From assembly GCA_964344055.1 (NCBI GenBank), contig CAYFLT010000014.1, positions 6,022-70,021 of the forward strand: a stretch of DNA of 64,000 nt, given 5' to 3'. The notes under the pieces are model-generated. The model saw only the letters and a list, made by a program, of their open reading frames with translations. It was not told the origin of the DNA and searched no databases. Below are positions 33,023 through 42,488 of this stretch, piece by piece. This DNA is from OFTM10 sp964344055 (GTDB taxonomy: Bacteria; Actinomycetota; Acidimicrobiia; Acidimicrobiales; Aldehydirespiratoraceae). A program made the position numbers and the translations under genes. Each line of letters starts with the position of its first letter. Within the stretch, counting starts at the first letter, position 1.

Positions 33023-34054
33023 GGCCACCGGATCGATGTGGTCGGCCACGAGGCGACGGCGTGGCGATGGCGCCTCAGGGGCGCGGCGGTCACACTCGCC
33101 GGGCAGGCCATCGAGTGGACCGCTGCCAACGGCCCGCCCGACGTCCTCGTGGCCACCGACATGCTCGATCTCTCCGCCTTCCTCGGCCTGACGAGGAGGG
33201 TTCTGGGCACCGTGCCCACCGTCCTCTACCTCCACGAGAACCAGCTCACCTACCCTCGCCGGGCCGGAGAGGCGCTCGATCAGGGACTGGCCTGGGCGAA
33301 CTGGCGCAGCCTGGTCGCCGCCGATCAGATCTGGTGCAACTCTGCGTTCCACCGAGACGAGCTGGTCGAGGCCTTGCCGAAGTTCCTCGCGGCGGTACCC
33401 GATCACGATCATGTCGGGGTGCTGGACGAAGTGAGACGACGCATGGTGGTCGAGCCCGTCGGAGTCGACTCCCGCCGGCTGGCGCGCATCGAGCGGCAGT
33501 CCTCGGGAGGCCCGCCGCTGGTCCTGTCGAATCACCGCTGGCACCACGACAAGGACGTCGGCGCCGTTGTCCGCGCCCTGCTCCGGCTGGCCGACGAGGG
33601 GCTCGAGTTCCGTGCCGCCATCGTCGGCGATGACAGAGGTGGTGAGGCGGACGTCATCGATCCCCTGATCGACCGGCTCGGTAGCCGCGTGCTGCACCGG
33701 GGCCGGCTCGACCGGGATACCTACGAGCGGGTGCTGAGCCAGACCGATGTGGTCGTCTCGGCGGCCCGCAACGAGTTCTTCGGGATCGCGGTCGCCGAGG
33801 CGGTGGCAGCGGGCGCGTGGCCGGTGGTTCCGGCCGGACTCGCCTACCCCGAGGTCATCGCGCCCCAGCACCACGGCGTCACGCTCTACGGGCCCGGAGA
33901 TCTCACCGACCGACTCCGTTCCACGATCCAGAATGTCGGACTGGGGCACGATTCGATCGCCGGCCTCCGGGAATCGATGGACCGCTTCGACTGGGCGGTG
34001 ATCGCGGCTCGCTACGACGCCCGGGTCGACGAGCTCGCGGACTCGCGCGGCTGA
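33023..34054 (+). pseudogene. DUF3524-type glycosyltransferase (QTMAN-like), 5' end lost
   Basis: The frame begins without a proper start: similarity is already under way at HRIDVVGHEATAWRWRLRGA, whereas DUF3524 proteins have about 25 more residues before this point, usually containing a GGSH-A-W motif. LYLHENQLTYPRR and the GT-B C-terminal NEFFGIAVAEAVAAGAWPVV are typical. The human relative GTDC1/QTMAN mannosylates queuosine in tRNA; the actinobacterial substrate is unknown. A GTG at 33038 gives an open frame but not the authentic N-terminus. It shares a deletion junction at about 33014-33023 with alr. Confidence 0.7.
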
Positions 34055-34069
34055 CCTCGGCCGCGGCAC

Positions 34070-34075
34070 TAAGTT
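34070..34075 (+). promoter_or_regulatory. -10 box of the S58 peptidase gene (leaderless)
   Basis: TAAGTT ends 6 bp before the GTG at 34082. Confidence 0.45.
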
Positions 34076-34081
34076 CGGATC

Positions 34082-34939
34082 GTGGATCTCGAGATCGACG
34101 GTGTCACCGCAGGGCACTGGACCGATGACGAAGGCGGCACGGGTTGCACCGTGGTCCGGTTCCCGGAGGGGACCGTGGCCTCAGGTGAGATCCGAGGCGG
34201 TTCGCCGGCCTCCCGCGAGTTCGACCTTCTCGATCCGGCTCGGGCCGTCCATCGACTCGATGCAGCCGTGCTCACGGGAGGGTCCGCGTTCGGTCTCGCG
34301 GCGGCGGATGGGGTGATGGCCGCCCTGGAAGCGGAGGGCGTCGGGTTCCCGACCCGGGCGGGGGTCGTACCCATCGTGGCCGCGCTCGCACTCTTCGATC
34401 TAGAGGAAGGTCGGGCCCGTCCATCGGCGGCGTCCGGTCGGGCCGCTCTCGCCGCGGCCACCGGCCACCTCCCGACGGGCCGGGTGGGCGCCGGCGCCGG
34501 CGCCACCATCGCGAAGTGGCGGGGCCCGGAGGCCACCAGACCAGGGGGCCTTGGAGTCTCGGTGATGAGGAGTGGTGCGCTGCGGGTTGCGGCGATCGTC
34601 GCCGTCAACGCGGCAGGCGAGGTCGACGATGGCACGACCCTCCAGACCGTCCGTCGAGGCGGCTTCGTGTGGCCGGAGCCGACCGGGTTCTCCAACACCA
34701 CCATCGGCGTGCTCGTCACAAACGGCGCGCTCAGCAAGACCGAGTGCCTTCTCGTCGCGCAGGGCGCCCACGATGGACTGGCACGCGCACTGGTTCCACC
34801 CCACATGCGAGCCGACGGCGACGGCTTCATCGCCGCGGCCACGGGCGGGATCGAGGCCGACGTCGACCTCGTTCGCCTGCTGGCTGTGACCGCGGTGGAA
34901 CAGGCCATCCGCACCGGGGTCGATACGCTCGACGTGTGA
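34082..34939 (+). CDS. P1/DmpA-like (S58) aminopeptidase
   Basis: A 285-residue Ntn-type hydrolase. GTGCTVVRFPEGTVASGEIR, RLDAAVLTGGSAFGLAAADG, GAGAGATIAKWRG and the self-cleavage region TGFSNTTIGVLVTN are those of the P1/ArgJ-fold family, in which a Ser/Thr freed by autoproteolysis attacks peptide bonds (L-aminopeptidase/D-esterase). The likely nucleophile is Thr within SNTTI. The physiological substrate is unknown. It interrupts the usual alr-tsaE order and is probably transcribed from its own leaderless promoter. Confidence 0.8.
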   Translation: MDLEIDGVTAGHWTDDEGGTGCTVVRFPEGTVASGEIRGGSPASREFDLLDPARAVHRLDAAVLTGGSAFGLAAADGVMAALEAEGVGFPTRAGVVPIVAALALFDLEEGRARPSAASGRAALAAATGHLPTGRVGAGAGATIAKWRGPEATRPGGLGVSVMRSGALRVAAIVAVNAAGEVDDGTTLQTVRRGGFVWPEPTGFSNTTIGVLVTNGALSKTECLLVAQGAHDGLARALVPPHMRADGDGFIAAATGGIEADVDLVRLLAVTAVEQAIRTGVDTLDV

Positions 34940-34961
34940 CGTCCACCGCCCGGAGACGGCG

Positions 34962-35444
34962 ATGATCACCTGCGCAACCCACGGCGTCGACGAGACGAGG
35001 GTGCTGGCGGCCGCCGTCGCCGCCCACGTGGTCCACGGCGACCTCTTGATGCTGGTCGGCGACCTCGGCGCCGGCAAGACAGCCTTCACGCAGGGGTTCG
35101 CCGCAGCGCTCGGCGTGGAGGTGCCCGTCACCAGCCCGACCTTCACCCTCGCCAACCGATACGTCGGTCGGATCGTGGTCAACCATCTGGATGCCTATCG
35201 ACTTGACGACCTTGCCGAGGCGGAGGACCTCGCTCTCCCGGAGCTCCTCGAGGACGGTGTCACGCTCGTCGAGTGGGGCGACAACATCTTGCCGGTCCTT
35301 CCCCCGGATCGGCTGGAAGTCAGGATCACCCTCGGTGACGGTGACGACGATCGGTGCCTCGAGTTCGCCGGAGTCGGCCGGGCGTGGGCGGGCCGGTGGG
35401 CCGCGCTCTCTGCGGCGCTCGAACCATGGAGGGATCAATGCTGA
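34962..35444 (+). CDS. tsaE: t6A biosynthesis ATPase TsaE
   Basis: A 160-residue P-loop ATPase of the TsaBDE complex that makes N6-threonylcarbamoyladenosine in tRNA. Walker A GDLGAGKTAFTQGFAAALG, VTSPTFTLANRY and VEWGDNI match. The ATG has CCCGGAGACGG upstream. Its end overlaps the tsaB start by 7 bases. Confidence 0.93.
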   Translation: MITCATHGVDETRVLAAAVAAHVVHGDLLMLVGDLGAGKTAFTQGFAAALGVEVPVTSPTFTLANRYVGRIVVNHLDAYRLDDLAEAEDLALPELLEDGVTLVEWGDNILPVLPPDRLEVRITLGDGDDDRCLEFAGVGRAWAGRWAALSAALEPWRDQC

Positions 35445-36136
35445 TTCTCGGCATCGAATCGGCCACCGCTCAGGTCGGGTGTGCGATCGGTGGTCACGAG
35501 GGAGTGATCGCATCCGCCCACTCCTCACGCGGGCGGCGCCATGCAGAGTCTCTCGCTCCGCAGATCCGGTTCGTGACCCGACAGGCCGGCATCGAACTCG
35601 GCGAAATCGGTGCGGTGGCGGTCGACGTCGGACCGGGCCTGTACACCGGTCTTCGGGTCGGGGTCACCACTGCGCTGGCCATCGCCCAGACCTTGAAGGT
35701 CCCGATGATCGGTGTCACCTCGCTCGACCTGTTGGCGTTCCCGGTCGCCCACACCCGCCGGGTGATCCTCGCCACCGTCGACGCCCGGAGGGGTGAAGTC
35801 TTCCACGCCACCTACCGTGCGGTCCCGGGCGGTGTGCAGAGGGTGAGCGACCCGGCCGTCGCCACGCCCGACGACGTGCTGTCCGAGATCGTCGCCCACC
35901 ACGACGAAGTCCTGTTGGTCGGTGATGGCGCCCTTCACCATCAGGAGCTGTTCGACTCCGAGAGCGGGGTGGAGATCGCCGATCGCTGTCTGGCGTTCCC
36001 GTCGGCATCCTCGCTCGTGCTGCTCGCGCATGCGAAAGCGCTCCGGGAGGAGTTCGTCCGGCCGGACCAGATCGAACCTCTCTACCTCCGCCGCCCCGAC
36101 GCGGAGGCCAAGTGGGACACCAAGGCGGGCACGTGA
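35438..36136 (+). CDS. tsaB: t6A biosynthesis protein TsaB
   Basis: A 232-residue ASKHA-fold scaffold partner of TsaD: LILGIESATAQVGCAIGG, RRHAESLAPQIRFV, VDVGPGLYTGLRVGVTTALA and TSLDLLAFPV. The ATG follows TGGAGGGATCA inside the tsaE end. The C-terminal half is shorter than in E. coli but usual for actinobacteria. It overlaps rimI. Confidence 0.92.
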   Translation: MLILGIESATAQVGCAIGGHEGVIASAHSSRGRRHAESLAPQIRFVTRQAGIELGEIGAVAVDVGPGLYTGLRVGVTTALAIAQTLKVPMIGVTSLDLLAFPVAHTRRVILATVDARRGEVFHATYRAVPGGVQRVSDPAVATPDDVLSEIVAHHDEVLLVGDGALHHQELFDSESGVEIADRCLAFPSASSLVLLAHAKALREEFVRPDQIEPLYLRRPDAEAKWDTKAGT

Positions 36137-36681
36137 GACCGGTTGCCCTCGAGCCGGTGGTGGTGGAGGCGATGGCGGGACGGCACATCGTCGCAGTCCA
36201 TGCCATCGACAAGTCCTGCTACAGCGCCCCGTGGTCCTCTGCCACGTGGCGCCGCGAGCTGGCTGACGCGAGTCGCAACCACCTGATCGCTCGTGTGGGC
36301 GATGAGGTGGTCGGTCACGCCGGCTCGATGCTCGTCGCCGACGAGCTCCACATCACGACCGTGGCGGTCCACCCCGACCATCAGGGTGGCGGCATCGCAA
36401 CCCGGCTCGTGCTCGCCCTTCTCGATCACGCCGGGTCCACCCCCGCAGCCGCCGCGACGCTGGAGGTACGTGCCACGGCCCGCCGAACGCAACGGCTGTA
36501 CGGCCGCTTCGGCTTCCGGCCTGCCGGAATCCGTCCCGGCTACTACCGCGACCCCACCGACGACGCGGTGATCATGTGGCTGCACGATCTCGGCGGGGCC
36601 GAGTCCGCCGCCCGGATCGACCGGGTGCGGGCCGAACTCGCCGGCGGGGACGGACGATCGGCGGCAGGAGAAACGACGTGA
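36133..36681 (+). CDS. rimI: GNAT acetyltransferase, RimI-like (ribosomal S18 N-acetyltransferase)
   Basis: A 182-residue GNAT enzyme starting at a GTG that overlaps the tsaB stop. AIDKSCYSAPWSSATWRREL, ITTVAVHPDHQGGGIATRLV (acetyl-CoA pyrophosphate loop) and LYGRFGFRPAGIRPGYY match RimI, which acetylates the N-terminus of S18. Its place between tsaB and tsaD is conserved across actinobacteria. The last 30 residues are a variable tail. Confidence 0.88.
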   Translation: MRPVALEPVVVEAMAGRHIVAVHAIDKSCYSAPWSSATWRRELADASRNHLIARVGDEVVGHAGSMLVADELHITTVAVHPDHQGGGIATRLVLALLDHAGSTPAAAATLEVRATARRTQRLYGRFGFRPAGIRPGYYRDPTDDAVIMWLHDLGGAESAARIDRVRAELAGGDGRSAAGETT

Positions 36682-37679
36682 CGGCAGATCGGATTCTCGG
36701 CATCGAGACCTCGTGTGACGAGACCGCGGCGGCGGTCGTGACCCGCGGTACCGACGTGATGAGCTCGGTCGTGTCCAGCCAGATCGAGCTCCACGCCCGG
36801 TATGGCGGTGTGGTCCCCGAGGTGGCGAGCCGGGCGCACGTCGAACTGCTGATGCCCGTCGTGGCTCAGGCGGTGATCGAAGCCGGACTCGACGACCGCG
36901 ACATCGAAGCGGTCGCCGCGACTCACGGTCCGGGCCTCGTCGGCGCCTTGCTGGTCGGGGTGTCGGCCGCCAAGGCGATGGCGCTGGTGTGGGATGTGCC
37001 CTTCGTCGCGGTCAACCACCTCGAGGCCCACTTGTACGCCGCCTTTCTGGAGGAGCCAGATCTGGAGATGCCGTTGGTGGTGCTCCTCGTATCCGGTGGC
37101 CACACGATGCTGATCGTGATGGAGGACCATCTCCGGTACCGAGTTCTGGGCGCCACGCTCGACGACGCCGCCGGAGAGGCGTTCGACAAGGTCGCCCGGA
37201 CCCTGGGGCTCGGCTACCCGGGCGGGCCGATCATCGACCAGCTGAGTCTCGATGGCGACCCGACAGCCATCGACTTCCCGCGGGCGATGGCCAACGATGG
37301 CTGGAACTTCTCGTTCAGCGGGGTGAAGACCGCCGTGGTGAACCACGTTCGCAAGCACCCCGACGTGGCATTGCCCGACGTGGCGGCGTCGTTCCAGGAA
37401 GCGGTGGCCGACGTGTTGATCGACAAGGCCCGTCGGGCGGCCCACGAGGTGGGGGCGAAGGGTCTCTGTCTCGCCGGCGGGGTGGCGGCCAACTCCCGAC
37501 TGAGGGAGAAGTTGCTCGACGTCTGTATGGCCGACGGATTCCGCGCCTTCCTGCCCAGCCGGGCGATGTGCACCGACAATGCCGCCATGGTGGCGGCCGC
37601 GGCCTGGTGGCGCCTCGAGGCCGACGGTCCCTCGCCCCTCGACATCGGCGCCGATCCTTCCCTCACGCTCCCCAGCTGA
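36678..37679 (+). CDS. tsaD: t6A synthase catalytic subunit TsaD
   Basis: A 333-residue enzyme transferring threonylcarbamoyl to A37 of tRNA. ILGIETSCDETAAAVV at the N-terminus, PGLVGALLVGVSAAKAMA, metal ligands in VNHLEAHLYA, VSGGHTML, KVARTLGLGYPGGPIID and NFSFSGVKTAV are diagnostic. GTG start overlaps the rimI stop (GTGA). It ends this operon before the groES promoter. Confidence 0.95.
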   Translation: MTADRILGIETSCDETAAAVVTRGTDVMSSVVSSQIELHARYGGVVPEVASRAHVELLMPVVAQAVIEAGLDDRDIEAVAATHGPGLVGALLVGVSAAKAMALVWDVPFVAVNHLEAHLYAAFLEEPDLEMPLVVLLVSGGHTMLIVMEDHLRYRVLGATLDDAAGEAFDKVARTLGLGYPGGPIIDQLSLDGDPTAIDFPRAMANDGWNFSFSGVKTAVVNHVRKHPDVALPDVAASFQEAVADVLIDKARRAAHEVGAKGLCLAGGVAANSRLREKLLDVCMADGFRAFLPSRAMCTDNAAMVAAAAWWRLEADGPSPLDIGADPSLTLPS

Positions 37680-37749
37680 CGGTTGCTCCTGGGGTCCGAC
37701 GCCCGGTGCCTCTCGGCTGCGCCAGGTCGGCGAACGCCGGCTCGCTGGG

Positions 37750-37804
37750 TTGTCGACCTCGGGTCGGCCTTCTATCGTTAGCACTCGGCATATCAGAGTG
37801 CTAA
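37750..37804 (+). promoter_or_regulatory. groESL promoter with CIRCE operator
   Basis: TTGTCG (37750-37755), a 17-bp spacer and TATCGT (37773-37778) form a promoter. Overlapping its end is a perfect CIRCE element: TTAGCACTC (37778-37786), nine bases, GAGTGCTAA (37796-37804), the operator of the HrcA heat-shock repressor. HrcA therefore should control groESL here; hrcA itself is not in the window. Confidence 0.93.
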
Positions 37805-37852
37805 CCCCGCGTTGGGCCGTCGCCCACGCACTGACCGATCTCGGAGGATCGA

Positions 37853-38143
37853 ATGAGTCTGCAGCCCCTCGAGGACCGCATCGTGGTCCGTTCCAGCGAA
37901 GCGGAATCCACCACGGCCAGCGGTCTGGTCATTCCCGACACCGCGCAGGAGAAGCCCCAGCAGGGCGAGGTCATCGCCGTCGGCCCCGGCCGCCGTTCCG
38001 ATCAGACCGGCGACATCATCCCGGTTGACGTCGCCGTCGGCGATACCGTCGTCTACAGCAAGTACGGCGGCACCGAGATCACCGTCGAGGGTGAAGACCT
38101 GCTGATTCTCAACGCCCGCGACGTGCTCGCCAAGCTGGGCTGA
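37853..38143 (+). CDS. groES: Co-chaperonin GroES
   Basis: A 96-residue GroES: LQPLEDRIVVRSSEAESTTA, SGLVIPDTAQEKPQQGEVIA (mobile loop), VGPGRRS and VVYSKYGGTEITVEGEDLLI. Ends KLG. Eleven bases before groEL. Preceded by TCGGAGGATCG ribosome binding site. Confidence 0.97.
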   Translation: MSLQPLEDRIVVRSSEAESTTASGLVIPDTAQEKPQQGEVIAVGPGRRSDQTGDIIPVDVAVGDTVVYSKYGGTEITVEGEDLLILNARDVLAKLG

Positions 38144-38154
38144 GGTCACCTTCC

Positions 38155-39801
38155 ATGGCAAAGATCCTGAAGTTCAACGAGGAGGCCCGCCGCGGTCTCG
38201 AGACCGGCGTCAACAAGCTGGCCGACGCGGTCAAGGTCACCCTTGGCCCCAAGGGCCGCAACGTCGTGCTCGACAAGAAGTTCGGCGCCCCCACCATCAC
38301 CAACGACGGTGTGTCCATCGCCCGTGAGGTCGAGCTGGAGGACAGCTTCGAGAACATGGGTGCCCAGCTGGTGAAGGAGGTGGCCACCAAGACCAACGAC
38401 ATCGCTGGTGACGGCACCACCACCGCCACCGTGCTCGCCCAGGCGCTCGTGCGCGAGGGCCTCCGCAACGTCGCCGCCGGCGCCAACCCGATGGGCCTCA
38501 AGAAGGGCATCGAGAAGGCCGTGGCCGCTGCCGTCGAGAACCTGGCCGACCAGTCGGTGCAGGTCGACGACAGCAAGGACAAGATCGCTCAGGTCGCGTC
38601 GATCTCCGCCGCCGACACGTCGGTCGGCGAGGTCATCGCCGAGGCCATCGACAAGGTCGGCAAGGGCGGCGTGGTCACGGTCGAGGAGTCCAACACCTTC
38701 GGCATGGACCTCGACTTCGTCGAGGGCATGCAGTTCGACAAGGGCTTCCTGTCGCCGTACTTCGTCACCGACCCGGAGCGCCAGGAGGCCGTCCTCGACG
38801 AGCCGTACATCCTGCTCAACCAGGGCAAGATCACGAACGTGCAGGACCTCCTGCCGGTGCTCGAGAAGGTCATGCAGTCGGGCAAGCCGCTGCTGATCAT
38901 CGCCGAGGACATCGAGGGCGAGGCGCTCGCCACCCTCGTGGTCAACAAGATCCGTGGCACGTTCAACTCGGTGGCCGTCAAGGCCCCGGGATTCGGCGAG
39001 CGTCGCAAGGCGATGCTGCAGGACATGGCGATCCTCACCGGTGGTCAGGTCATCGCCGAAGAGGTCGGCCTCAAGCTCGACACCGCCGACATGAGCCTTC
39101 TCGGCTCGGCCCGCAAGATCGTCGTCACCAAGGACGACACCACCATCGTCGAGGGTGCTGGTACGAGCGCCGACGTCGAGGGCCGGGTCGGCCAGATCAA
39201 GGCGGAGATCGACAACACCGACTCCGATTGGGACCGCGAGAAGCTCCAGGAGCGACTGGCCAAGCTGGCGGGTGGCGTGGCCGTCGTCCAGGTTGGTGCG
39301 GCCACCGAGGTGGAGCTCAAGGAGAAGAAGCACCGCATCGAGGACGCCCTCTCGGCCACTCGTGCGGCCATCGAGGAGGGCATCGTCGCCGGCGGCGGCA
39401 CCGCCCTGCTGCGCTCCCGTGCCGCGGTGGCCGGTGTGGTCGACTCGCTCGAGGGCGACGAAGCCACCGGTGCCCGCATCATCCACGCCGCGCTCGAGGC
39501 GCCGGCCCGGCTCATCGCCGACAACGCCGGCCACGAGGGTGCGGTCGTCGTCCGTCAGGCGGAGGCCGAGTCGGGTGCCACCGGGTTCAACGCCGCCACC
39601 GGCGAGTTCATGGACCTGATCGATGCCGGTGTCATCGACCCGGTGAAGGTCACCCGTGCGGCGCTGCAGAACGCAGCCTCGATCGCGGGCCTGCTGCTCA
39701 CCACCGAGGCGCTCGTTGCCGACAAGCCCGAAGAGGCGCCCGCCATGCCGATGGGCGGCGGCGACCCGATGGGCGGTATGGGTGGCATGGGCATGATGTG
39801 A
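38155..39801 (+). CDS. groEL: Chaperonin GroEL
   Basis: A 548-residue chaperonin: VTLGPKGRNVVLDKKFGAPT, NDIAGDGTTTATVLAQALVR, the ATP-binding Asp region and EGIVAGGGTALLRSRAAVAG. It ends in the flexible GGM repeat (MGGMGGMGMM) that lines the folding chamber, the housekeeping type rather than the His-rich GroEL1 of mycobacteria. Confidence 0.97.
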   Translation: MAKILKFNEEARRGLETGVNKLADAVKVTLGPKGRNVVLDKKFGAPTITNDGVSIAREVELEDSFENMGAQLVKEVATKTNDIAGDGTTTATVLAQALVREGLRNVAAGANPMGLKKGIEKAVAAAVENLADQSVQVDDSKDKIAQVASISAADTSVGEVIAEAIDKVGKGGVVTVEESNTFGMDLDFVEGMQFDKGFLSPYFVTDPERQEAVLDEPYILLNQGKITNVQDLLPVLEKVMQSGKPLLIIAEDIEGEALATLVVNKIRGTFNSVAVKAPGFGERRKAMLQDMAILTGGQVIAEEVGLKLDTADMSLLGSARKIVVTKDDTTIVEGAGTSADVEGRVGQIKAEIDNTDSDWDREKLQERLAKLAGGVAVVQVGAATEVELKEKKHRIEDALSATRAAIEEGIVAGGGTALLRSRAAVAGVVDSLEGDEATGARIIHAALEAPARLIADNAGHEGAVVVRQAEAESGATGFNAATGEFMDLIDAGVIDPVKVTRAALQNAASIAGLLLTTEALVADKPEEAPAMPMGGGDPMGGMGGMGMM

Positions 39802-39855
39802 TGCCCTCGGGCATCGCATCCCACGACGGAGCGTGATGCCTCGAACAGGGTTTTC

Positions 39856-39892
39856 TGGACGTCAGCGCGCGTTAGGCGCGCGCTGACGTCCA
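39856..39892 (+). terminator. Strong terminator hairpin after groEL
   Basis: A perfect 16-bp stem (39856-39871 with 39877-39892; arms begin TGGACGTCAGCGCGCG) around TTAGG. A second hairpin, GACGG-CCGGG with CCCGG-CCGTC, follows at about 39905-39934. Together they isolate groESL from the next genes. Confidence 0.8.
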
Positions 39893-39958
39893 TAGAACTG
39901 TCGGGACGGTCCGGGTTTCGTGCCCGGGCCGTCTCGCGTTTTGGGTACCGTGCGCGAG

Positions 39959-40384
39959 GTGAGGACGAGCCGCGTGGGATGGGTCGGGGTCGGGGCGGGT
40001 CTGGCCGCGGCTGTCGGTCTGCTGGCGCCGTGGGCTCGCAGCGGTTCGGTGGACCGGTCGAGTGTCGATCTTCTGCGGTCGGCTGGAATCCTCGACGTGA
40101 TCTCCGGATGGCAACGACCGGCCACGATCCTGGCCTGGTATCTCGTGGTCCTGCTGGCGGCCGCGGCCCTGGTTGCGGCCGCGTGGGGAAGAACGCGATT
40201 GAGCGCACTGGTGCTCTTCCCGGTCGGGCCGGCCCTGCTGGTGGCGCTCGTCATCGTCGTCCGATCACCCTTGCCGGTGCGGTGGGGTGCGGTGATGTCG
40301 ACCGGGTTCGGCCTGACGGCAACGACGGCCGCGGGTCTGATACTCATGAGGGGCGCGATCCGGCGGAAGGACGGCTGCGAGTGA
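39959..40384 (+). CDS. Small integral membrane protein of unknown function
   Basis: A 141-residue protein with four hydrophobic segments (VGVGAGLAAAVGLLAPWA; WYLVVLLAAAALVAAA; ALVLFPVGPALLVALVIVV; STGFGLTATTAAGLILM) and an Arg/Lys end. I do not recognise a family. A TACCGT box ends 7 bp before the GTG at 39959, so this start is favoured over GTG 39950. Its TGA overlaps the GTG of the next gene, so the two are coupled and may act together at the membrane. Confidence 0.55.
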   Translation: MRTSRVGWVGVGAGLAAAVGLLAPWARSGSVDRSSVDLLRSAGILDVISGWQRPATILAWYLVVLLAAAALVAAAWGRTRLSALVLFPVGPALLVALVIVVRSPLPVRWGAVMSTGFGLTATTAAGLILMRGAIRRKDGCE

Positions 40385-42447
40385 CCGACAGCGACGATCA
40401 GAGTCCCTGGGCTCCCCGACCCGAGGGTGAGACACCCTCGCCACCCGAGGCGTCCCCGGCCACACCGATCGACGATCCCTGGGCTCCACCGGTGCAGGAG
40501 CCTCCCCCCGTTGTCGCCGCCCGGCCCCGCCCGCCGCAAGCCGACGCTGCCTCTGCGGCGCCAACCGGGTCGCCCGCGGGTGAATTCCCGGGGGAGGTGC
40601 CGCCCCCGGTCGAGTCGGTCACGGTCGGGCCGATGGGCGCGGAGACCGCGCCGCGGCGCCGGCGAGCCGGTCGTGGCCTCGCCTTGGTCGCGGCGGCAGC
40701 CCTCATCGCCGGCGGTGGCTATGCGGCTCTCGATGCCGGAAGTGCGTCCGGTGGAGCCGACAGCCCGGAGGCCGCCCTGGAGCTGATGTTCGACGCGCTC
40801 TCTGCCGAGGATCTCGTCGCGGCCGCCGAGCTCGTGGAGCCCGCCGAGCGAGAGACCCTGGTTCAGGCGGGATTCGATCTCTCCGAAGAGCTGGTGCGCC
40901 TCGAGGTGCTGGCGGGTGACTTCGATCTGGAGGCGCTCGCGGGGATCGATGTCGAGTTCGCCGGAGTCGACGTGCGAGCCGAGATTCCTCGCTCCGGTAT
41001 TGCTCACCTGTACGTCGAAGGCGGCTCGGCGACCGCGTCGGTCGACGTCTCCGAGATGCCCCTGGGACGGCTTCTCCTCGACCGCTTCCCTGCGGACTGG
41101 CTGGACGTCACCGAGTCCGACACCGCCACCATGACACCGACGGAGACACCGGTGGTGGCCATCGAGCGTGACGGCCGCTGGTACCTGAGCCTCTGGTACA
41201 CAGTGGCCGAGAACGCCCGCCTGGCCGCCGACGCCGACCACCCCGATCGCGGCCGCCGGCCTCCCCGGATCGGTGGTGAGTCGCCCGAGGAGGCGGTCGG
41301 TCTCCTCCTCGAGGAGGCGCTCCGGCTCGACATCCGACGCATGATCGGCATGCTCGATCCGGAGGAGGCGGCCGCGCTCTACGACTACGCACCGCTGTTC
41401 CTGGATGCCGCCACCGCGACGGCGAACGAGACGCTCCAGGCCCTTCGAGACGATGGTTGGGAGTGGGAGCTCGAGTCGGTCACGCTCGACCAGGTTGCGT
41501 CCACCGACGACACCGCGACCGTGGCGATCGAGGCGCTGGACTTCGCGGCGAGAACCCAGGAGGCATCGTTGGACGTGGAGTTCGAGGCGAACTCCGTACG
41601 GATCGCCTACCAGGGCCTCGACTACTGGGACGAGCCCGAGGGCTTCGAGCTCGTGTCCGACAGCGAGTGCTTCACCATGACCTTCACCGACTTCGCCGGC
41701 ACCCAGTCGGAACACGTCTGCGTGGACGACATGCTGCCGCCGGGTCTCGACGCTTCGGTGCTCACACCGCTCACCGATCTCGGTTCGATCGGCATCGTCA
41801 CCCACCTGGTCGACGACCGCTGGTACATCTCCCCGATCCGAACCGGTACCGAGACCTACCTCACGATCCTGCGGTCGATGTCGCCTGAACCTGGCGCAGA
41901 TGGTCGACGGGCTGGTCGCATTCACCGAGTCGATCCAGGGCGGCGAACTCTTCCTCCCGGGCCTGGCCACGCCGGGCCTCCCGGGCCTGGCCACACCGGC
42001 CTTCGGCACCATCGAGACGACGGCGGTTCCGCCGGTGGCACCCGAGATCGCTCTGGAGAACGAGGACCTCCTCGACAGCGGCTACGCGGTCCTGTTCGCC
42101 TACGACCTCGAGTCGGAGACCGCAGGTCTGGAGATCGAGTGGATGGTCCCCGAACTCGCCGAGTTGCCGGTCGAGCGGGGCGTCTCCACCACCGTGGCCA
42201 CGTCCTCGGGGAATGCCGCCCTTGTGGTCCTGATGCGCTGCTCGCAATGGAGGTCGCCCGGAGCATCGACGGCGTCTCTGATCTGCTCCTCGCACCCGAC
42301 GATGGTGCGATGCAGGTGGTCCAGGTCCCCTCGGAGTTCAACACGAACACGATGATCGGGGTCGTGGGCACCCGGGTCGTCATCGCGAACTCCTACGGCG
42401 CAACCGAGAGCGACATGTTCGCCCTCGTCCTCGATCACCTCGCCTGA
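40381..42447 (+). pseudogene. Anchored extracytoplasmic protein of unknown function, two frameshifts
   Basis: Read with two frame corrections this is about 690 residues: a Pro-rich cytoplasmic start (PWAPRPEGETPSPPEASPAT), one membrane anchor (GLALVAAAALIAGGGYAAL) and a large acidic outside domain with repeats resembling DUF-type stability domains (SPEEAVGLLLEEALRLDIRR). At about 41888 the frame shifts (two bases seem missing in SPE-NLAQ), and at about 42235 it shifts back (one base missing before DALLAMEVARSIDG), so the true C-terminus VVIANSYGATESDMFALVL is in the original frame. Codon bias stays coding throughout, which points to sequencing error rather than decay. No function can be assigned. 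Confidence 0.7.
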
Positions 42448-42488
42448 CATCGAACCCGGTCCGCCGAGGGTCTCGATAGCCTGCCGCC

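Noticed and set aside
32040..33191. Alanine racemase with a novel C-terminal extension
   Set aside because: The extension is the out-of-frame reading of the glycosyltransferase gene, whose own codon bias and motifs are in a different frame.
39979..42447. An 822-residue protein starting in the small membrane-protein gene
   Set aside because: It includes antisense-like out-of-frame sequence at both ends; the real gene starts at GTG 40381 and needs two frame corrections.
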